Shown: in pieces, positions 43,512 to 48,621 of the stretch | How the letters are laid out: every line of letters begins with the position of its first letter | Numbering within the stretch: the first letter of the stretch is position 1 | Assembly: GCA_017880865.1 (NCBI GenBank) | Contig: JADGRL010000021.1 | Span: 1 to 48,621, forward strand | Source: Gallionella sp. | Lineage (GTDB): Bacteria > Pseudomonadota > Gammaproteobacteria > Burkholderiales > Gallionellaceae | Direction: 5' to 3' | DNA length: 48,621 bases | Translations under genes and position numbers: made by a program | Notes under the pieces: generated by a model | The model's database searches: none | What the model saw: only the letters and a program-made list of their open reading frames with translations | Told to the model about the DNA's origin: nothing

Positions 43512-44803
43512 TGTAGTACCCGCTTGATCGGGAACACCAGCGAGAAGGTGCTGCCCTTTTTTTCTTCGCTCAATATTTCAAGTTTGGCCTGATGACGCAT
43601 CGCGATGTGCTTGACGATCGCAAGACCCAGGCCGGTTCCCCCCGTTTCGCGCGAGCGGCTGCGATCCACACGGTAGAAGCGTTCCGTGAGGCGAGGAATG
43701 TGTTGTGCGGCGATGCCGATTCCGCTGTCTTGCACCAGGAACACCAGCTGGCCGCCACGTTCGAACCAGCGCAATAAGATTTCGCCGCCCTCCGGCGTAT
43801 AACGGACCGCGTTGCTGAGCAGATTGCCGAACGCACTGCGCAACTCATCACGATTGCCGAGCAGGTTGGATTTGCTTGCGATCTCCATGCGCAGCGGGTG
43901 GTGTGCGCCGCTCAGCAATTCTCCATCCTGATAAACCTCATTGAGCAACTCGTTCATATCCACGGCTTCTTCGTGCATCGGACTTTGCTCGTTTTCCAGT
44001 CGCGACAGGGTCAATAAATCCGACACCAGACTGTCCATGCGCCGCGTTTGCTCGGCCATCAGTTGCAAAGCGCGCCGCGCGCTGTCCTGACTGAGGTCGG
44101 GCATGTCCTGCAGATTTTCGACGAAGCCGCTCACCACCGTCAGCGGTGTGCGTAATTCGTGCGACACATTGGCGACGAAATCGCGGCGCATAGCTTCGAT
44201 GCGCTTGAATTGGGTGATGTCGCGACTGATCAGTAATCGCTTGTTGCCGCCGTATGGTATGAGCTTGATGGATAACACCATGTCGTCATGGCGCGCCGGT
44301 ATCATGATCAGCGGGTCATTGAAGTTCGACTCCAGAAGGTACTCGACAAATTCCGGCTGGCGCACCAGATAAGTGATGTCCTGCATGATGTCGTGTTCCG
44401 CATCTAGGTAAAAATGTTGCTGGGCAAGCGGGTTGAACCACTCGAGGCGATTCACCTCATTGAGAATGGCCACCCCTTCCGGCAATGCGGCGGTGGCTTG
44501 CTCCATGTGCCGCAGCTCATCGGCCAGTTCCTGCTTGGTCTGGTTATGTCGCTTGACCATTCTGTATAACTGGGAAAATGCCTCTTCCCATATACCCCCG
44601 GCCTCGGGTATGGTTTCGATGCGCGCATCGCTCAACCATCGCTCGAGCCTGAACAATTGCCACGCGCGGTGCGCCATCACCATCAGCAACATGGCGACCA
44701 TGAACAATAGCGCGGGAATGGGCGAGAATAGCCCCCACAACAACAGCGCGATCAGCGCGCTGAACATCACGGGCAGGCTTACGCGAAACCAAAAATCTTG
44801 CAA
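43466..44803 (-). CDS. phoR: Phosphate-regulon sensor histidine kinase PhoR, C-terminus altered by a MITE
   Basis: A 445-residue membrane kinase: two helices at about 8-45, a PAS-like domain from about 95 to 195, HisKA with FVANVSHELRTPL (His near 213), and HATPase_c with GNLLSNAVRYTPEGG, DSGIGI and GGTGLGLAIVKH. It phosphorylates PhoB under phosphate limitation. The start is a TTG with AAGGAAA upstream. The natural sequence ends near FPIKRVLQ; the last 14 residues (GASKNSEFAQMQSE) and the stop come from the MITE. The kinase core is complete, so it is probably functional. It follows phoB by 33 bases. Confidence 0.94.
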   Translation of the reverse strand: MQDFWFRVSLPVMFSALIALLLWGLFSPIPALLFMVAMLLMVMAHRAWQLFRLERWLSDARIETIPEAGGIWEEAFSQLYRMVKRHNQTKQELADELRHMEQATAALPEGVAILNEVNRLEWFNPLAQQHFYLDAEHDIMQDITYLVRQPEFVEYLLESNFNDPLIMIPARHDDMVLSIKLIPYGGNKRLLISRDITQFKRIEAMRRDFVANVSHELRTPLTVVSGFVENLQDMPDLSQDSARRALQLMAEQTRRMDSLVSDLLTLSRLENEQSPMHEEAVDMNELLNEVYQDGELLSGAHHPLRMEIASKSNLLGNRDELRSAFGNLLSNAVRYTPEGGEILLRWFERGGQLVFLVQDSGIGIAAQHIPRLTERFYRVDRSRSRETGGTGLGLAIVKHIAMRHQAKLEILSEEKKGSTFSLVFPIKRVLQGASKNSEFAQMQSE

Positions 44804-44836
44804 TGTAATTTCCTTGACGAAGCGCTGATAAAACGA

Positions 44837-45523
44837 TCAGTTAATCGAAAAACGATAACCGCTGCCGCGCACGGTTTGAATCAGGTGATCCATTTCGACC
44901 GGTTCCAGTGCGGCGCGCAGACGGCGAATATGCACATCCACGGTGCGCTCCTCGACGAACACTTGCGTGCCCCAGACCTGATCGAGCAACTGCGTGCGAC
45001 TATACACGCGTTCGGGATGCGTCATAAAAAAATGCAACAGGCGAAACTCGGTCGGCCCCAGTTCTATACCTTCGCCTTTTGCGCTCACGCGATGCGAGGT
45101 CGACGACAGCTCCAACCCGCCCGCAGCCACCATCTCATCAGGCATCGCCGGGATATGGCGGCGCAATACCGCGCGTATTCGCGCCATCAACTCACGCGGC
45201 GAGAACGGCTTGGTGATGTAATCATCCGCACCGGATTCCAGCCCCAATATTTTGTCGCGCTCTTCGCCGCGTGCGGTCAGCATGATAATCGGAATGTCTT
45301 TTGTTCGTGCATCGGCGCGAAACTGTTTTGCCAGGATTACGCCGCTGGTATTGGGCAACATCCAGTCCAGCAGAATCAGATCTGGCGAATTGCTGCGTAT
45401 TTGCTGCCACGCGCTGTCAGCGTCTTCGGCGCGAAACGCCTGAAAACCGGCCTGCATCACATTAAACACCAGCAACTCCTGGATCGCAGGTTCATCCTCC
45501 ACAATCAAAATCTTCGCGCTCAT
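44837..45523 (-). CDS. phoB: Phosphate-regulon response regulator PhoB
   Basis: A 228-residue OmpR-family regulator. The receiver has Asp53 in [10 protein letters not shown] and [12 protein letters not shown]; the winged helix has [20 protein letters not shown] and [16 protein letters not shown]. With PhoR it controls phosphate-starvation genes. Adjacent ATGs occur at 45526 and 45523; AAGGAAA abuts the first, so the second is slightly better spaced. A Pho-box-like sequence lies upstream, suggesting autoregulation. Confidence 0.96.
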   Translation of the reverse strand: MSAKILIVEDEPAIQELLVFNVMQAGFQAFRAEDADSAWQQIRSNSPDLILLDWMLPNTSGVILAKQFRADARTKDIPIIMLTARGEERDKILGLESGADDYITKPFSPRELMARIRAVLRRHIPAMPDEMVAAGGLELSSTSHRVSAKGEGIELGPTEFRLLHFFMTHPERVYSRTQLLDQVWGTQVFVEERTVDVHIRRLRAALEPVEMDHLIQTVRGSGYRFSIN

Positions 45524-45558
45524 CATTTTCCTTGAATTCTCATCGGAGGTTGCAAGGG

Positions 45559-45577
45559 TATGAAGAATTTATGACAA
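45559..45577 (-). promoter_or_regulatory. Pho box upstream of phoB
   Basis: On the minus strand the sequence reads TTGTCATAAATTCTTCATA, close to the PhoB consensus of CTGTCAT-like heptamers with an 11-bp period. It lies about 33-50 nt upstream of the phoB start. Confidence 0.7.
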
Positions 45578-45591
45578 ACGTGTGACACGGG

Positions 45592-47016
45592 TCAGGCTTT
45601 CGAGTGGTTTGTGCGCGTCAGATCAGGCAGCCAGGAGCCGATCAGCATGCCAGCTACACTGAACAGCAACCCTACCAATTGCGGCGGCCAGATCGTGCCG
45701 GTATAGAACTTCTCCATCGTCAGCCATGAGATCAAACCCAGCGCGATCGACAGCAGTGCGCCCTGATTATTGGCGCGCTTCCAGTACAGCCCGAACGCAA
45801 GCGGCACGAACGCGGCAACCAGCGTGACCTTATAGGCGTTCTCCACCATCTTGAAGATACTCTCATTGGACTGTAGCGCGAAAGCCAGCACGATTGCGCC
45901 GAAGGTCAGCACGATGATGCGCATCGTGCGCAGCATCTGCTGGTCGCTCATATGTTTGAGTGCGAAGTGCTTCAGGATGTTTTCGGTGAACATCACCGAA
46001 GGTGCCAGCAACGTCGCCGAGGCCGTGCTCATGATTGCCGAGAGCAGCGCACCGAAGAAGAACACCTGAGCGATCAGTGGCGTGTGAAACAGAATCAGAT
46101 TGGGCAGCACCATCTGCGAGTCGCTCTCGATCAATGCGCCGAACACCTCGGGGTCGATCAGAGTCGCTGAATAAGCCAAGAACATCGGCACGAAGGCAAA
46201 ACCGAAATACAGCACGCCGCCCAGCACCGTGCCGCGTACTGCGGTCTTTTCGTTCTTCGCCGAGGTCATGCGCTGGAACACGTCCTGCTGCGGGATGGAG
46301 CCCAGCATCATCGTGAGGCCTGCGCCGATGAACGGTATCCACACCTCATAGCCGCCTTGCGGAAACAGTTGCAGCTTGCCGGCCGCCTGCGCATGGCTGA
46401 TCACACGACCAGCGCCGCCCGCATCGTCGCCCACCAGAGTTGCGATCAATATCATCGCAGACATGATCACGGTCATTTGCACAAAATCGAGCAGCGCCAC
46501 CGACCACATCCCGCCGAACATCGTGTAGCCCAGCACGATGGCTGTGCCGATGACCATGCCGGTTGATTGATCGATCACCCCGCCGCTGACCAGATTGAAC
46601 ACCAGTCCCAATGCGGTCACCTGCGCCGACACCCAGCCCAGATAGGAAATCATGATGCAGATGGTCATGATCAATTCCACGGTGCGGTTATAGCGGGCCC
46701 GGTAATAGTCGCCGATCGTCAGGATGTTCATCCGATACAGCAGCGGCGCGAAGAACAGGCCGGCGATGATCAGGCACATGCTGGCGCCGAATGGGTCGGC
46801 CACCACGCCGCCCAGCCCTTCCTTGACGAAGGTCGCGGAGATGCCCAGCACTGTCTCGGCACCGAACCAGGTGGCAAACACCGTCGCCGTGACGATGGGT
46901 AAGGGCAGGTTGCGCCCCGCCACGACGAAGTCGCGCGAGTTGTGTACGCGCGTCGAGGCATACAGGCCGACACCCACGGAAAACAGCAAATATAGAACGA
47001 CGAACCAGATCAGCAT
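45592..47016 (-). CDS. Sodium:solute symporter family protein
   Basis: A 474-residue inner-membrane protein with about 13 hydrophobic helices and SSS-family motifs: GRNLPLPIVTATVFATWFGAE near residue 35, the GDYYRARYNRTVE loop, TMFGGMWSVALLDFVQM near 165, and IPQQDVFQRMTSAKNEKTA. It imports an organic solute (proline, pantothenate, acetate and others in the family) with sodium; the substrate is not deducible. The ATG at 47016 with GGTGAG 8 nt upstream is preferred over the GTG at 47025. It ends 66 bases before the phoB start, so it may read into phoBR. Confidence 0.9.
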   Translation of the reverse strand: MLIWFVVLYLLFSVGVGLYASTRVHNSRDFVVAGRNLPLPIVTATVFATWFGAETVLGISATFVKEGLGGVVADPFGASMCLIIAGLFFAPLLYRMNILTIGDYYRARYNRTVELIMTICIMISYLGWVSAQVTALGLVFNLVSGGVIDQSTGMVIGTAIVLGYTMFGGMWSVALLDFVQMTVIMSAMILIATLVGDDAGGAGRVISHAQAAGKLQLFPQGGYEVWIPFIGAGLTMMLGSIPQQDVFQRMTSAKNEKTAVRGTVLGGVLYFGFAFVPMFLAYSATLIDPEVFGALIESDSQMVLPNLILFHTPLIAQVFFFGALLSAIMSTASATLLAPSVMFTENILKHFALKHMSDQQMLRTMRIIVLTFGAIVLAFALQSNESIFKMVENAYKVTLVAAFVPLAFGLYWKRANNQGALLSIALGLISWLTMEKFYTGTIWPPQLVGLLFSVAGMLIGSWLPDLTRTNHSKA

Positions 47017-47078
47017 GTCAGGCACTCACCGAAAATAATTGCGCGGATTTTAGCAGCGATACGCATTTTACAGACAAC

Positions 47079-47107
47079 AAAAAAGCCACCGCAGAGGTGG
47101 CTTTTTT
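47079..47107 (-). terminator. Rho-independent terminator after the peroxiredoxin gene
   Basis: A perfect 12-bp stem AAAAAAGCCACC/GGTGGCTTTTTT with a 5-nt loop and T-runs on both sides. It lies 18 bases after the peroxiredoxin stop and insulates the symporter gene. Confidence 0.95.
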
Positions 47108-47125
47108 GTCAGGTCAAAAGCGCGC

Positions 47126-47728
<603 letters not shown>

Positions 47729-47986
47729 GTTCATCTCCTTATTGTTGGTTATGTTGGGTCGTGCAATTTAGACGCTTGCCAGCACCGCGTCAACCTTCAG
47801 ATGGTTGTGGGTTTTGAATTCGCAGGGCTGCTCGCGGCGAGGTTACTTATTCAATTCTTAATCATTCGATTTGAAGAAGATGCATTTTTGGACAGGGTGA
47901 GCCGGTGAATCTTCTATTCGCAAGGTGAGAATCGACCCAATTAATAAGCATTTTGCTCATACGATAGCAATATAAGCTAATTCAGT
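47729..47986. other. Intergenic region between peroxiredoxin and tRNA cluster
   Basis: Contains the divergent promoter region of the peroxiredoxin gene and becomes AT-rich toward the tRNA promoter. I see no gene and no OxyR-type site that I can support. Confidence 0.4.
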
Positions 47987-48015
47987 TTGACATCGAAGTC
48001 GCACATTGGCATAAT
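47987..48015 (+). promoter_or_regulatory. Sigma-70 promoter of the tRNA-tuf cluster
   Basis: TTGACA (47987-47992), 17 bp spacer, then CATAAT (48010-48015). It lies 14 nt before tRNA-Tyr, a near-consensus arrangement suited to stable-RNA transcription. Confidence 0.88.
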
Positions 48016-48029
48016 TACTGGCTGTGTTT

Positions 48030-48115
48030 GGAGGGGTGGCCGAGTGGTTAAAGGCAGCAGACTGTAAATCTGCCCTCTTATGAGTACGAAGGTTCGAACC
48101 CTTCCCCCTCCACCA
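48030..48115 (+). tRNA. tRNA-Tyr (anticodon GUA)
   Basis: An 86-nt class II tRNA with encoded CCA. Acceptor GGAGGGG pairs with CCCCTCC, the anticodon loop reads CTGTAAA, there is a long variable arm, and the T-arm contains GGTTCGAACC. Confidence 0.97.
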
Positions 48116-48217
48116 AATATGCTATTAGTTTTGTTTTAAATGCTTGTGGGTGGTTAATTGGTTGGGCTGGCGTTGTGGTAATGCTGTTTCAATTCATTGT
48201 GTTGTAGGGAAAAGCCT

Positions 48218-48291
48218 GCGGGTGTAGCTCAATGGTAGAGCAGAAGTTTTCCAAACTTACGACGAGGGTTCGATTCCCTTCACCCGCTCCA
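48218..48291 (+). tRNA. tRNA-Gly (anticodon UCC)
   Basis: A 74-nt tRNA with encoded CCA. Acceptor GCGGGTG pairs with CACCCGC, the anticodon loop reads TTTCCAA, and the T-arm has GGTTCGATTCC. Confidence 0.97.
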
Positions 48292-48303
48292 GTTTGTATT
48301 TTT

Positions 48304-48378
<75 letters not shown>

Positions 48379-48482
48379 AAGTTTTAATGTGCGCCAGGAA
48401 TTTAGTGCAATGTTTTGTGCTTGTATTAAGATGTTAGGGTTTTGTTTTTATTATTAACGTTTGACATTGATGAGGAAAAATC

Positions 48483-48621
48483 ATGGCAAAGAGCAAATTT
48501 GAACGCACCAAACCGCACGTCAACGTAGGCACGATCGGTCACGTGGATCATGGTAAGACTACCCTGACCGCGGCGATCACGACCGTGTTGTCCAAGAAAT
48601 TTGGCGGCGAAGCCAAGGCTT
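48483..48621 (+). CDS. tuf: Elongation factor Tu, N-terminal part (cut by window end)
   Basis: The first 46 codons are present. [20 protein letters not shown] is followed by the G1 loop GHVDHGKT, which binds GTP phosphates. GAGGA lies 7 nt before the ATG. EF-Tu delivers aminoacyl-tRNA to the ribosome. Probably cotranscribed with the three upstream tRNA genes. Confidence 0.97.
   Translation, partial: MAKSKFERTKPHVNVGTIGHVDHGKTTLTAAITTVLSKKFGGEAKA

Overview
The window looks like the chromosome of an autotrophic betaproteobacterium, probably in or near the Gallionellaceae/Nitrosomonadales. The main evidence is a form II RuBisCO locus (cbbM-cbbQ-cbbO with a divergent cbbR), a fused DUF3683/FAD/Fe-S oxidoreductase, a tRNA-Tyr/Gly/Thr-tuf cluster and PhoB/PhoR. 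Taxonomy is inferred from gene content only. I see no phage, transposase gene or CRISPR array, but several non-coding repeat elements are present.

Layout. 1-3.4 kb: repeat debris around a small unknown gene, then cobC-cobS (cobalamin assembly) and an AI-2E family permease. 3.4-17.5 kb is an accessory, envelope-directed region. It holds a small gene with slippage-prone repeats and a frameshift, a 1277-residue SARP-like regulator (winged helix, BTAD, degenerate cyclase, AAA, TPR), an outer-membrane barrel, an orphan LuxR-type HTH protein, two large lipoproteins sharing a duplicated promoter and signal peptide, a kexin-like subtilase lipoprotein, and a separate secreted propeptide-like protein. 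A direct heptamer repeat TTCAACG-N4-TTCAACG stands before three of these genes at a fixed distance from a -10-like hexamer, which suggests a local regulon.

17.6-26.5 kb is one co-directional signalling operon. It encodes a receiver protein, a SiaA-like HAMP-PP2C phosphatase, a SiaB-like kinase, a SiaC-like switch protein, a hybrid histidine kinase, an HD-GYP response regulator, a porin and a small PstS-like binding protein. It resembles the Pseudomonas siaABCD system, but the diguanylate cyclase is missing and a predicted c-di-GMP phosphodiesterase is present.

26.9-32.6 kb is the Calvin-cycle locus: cbbO, cbbQ and cbbM on the minus strand, and cbbR divergent, with a perfect inverted-repeat operator candidate between cbbM and cbbR. 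32.6-47.7 kb is mostly housekeeping: aroC, a quinone-oxidoreductase-like MDR protein, a group II truncated hemoglobin, outer-membrane phospholipase A, RNA ligase-like ThpR, the large FAD/Fe-S oxidoreductase, a PilZ-like unknown, phoR/phoB with a Pho box, a sodium:solute symporter and a 2-Cys peroxiredoxin. A 202-bp MITE-like element sits between the PilZ-like gene and phoR and supplies the last 14 codons of phoR. The window ends with tRNA-Tyr(GUA), tRNA-Gly(UCC), tRNA-Thr(GGU) and the first 139 bases of tuf.

Most noteworthy: the predicted SARP-like regulon of envelope proteins, the protease/external-chaperone pair, the variant Sia operon, and the MITE that re-terminates phoR.
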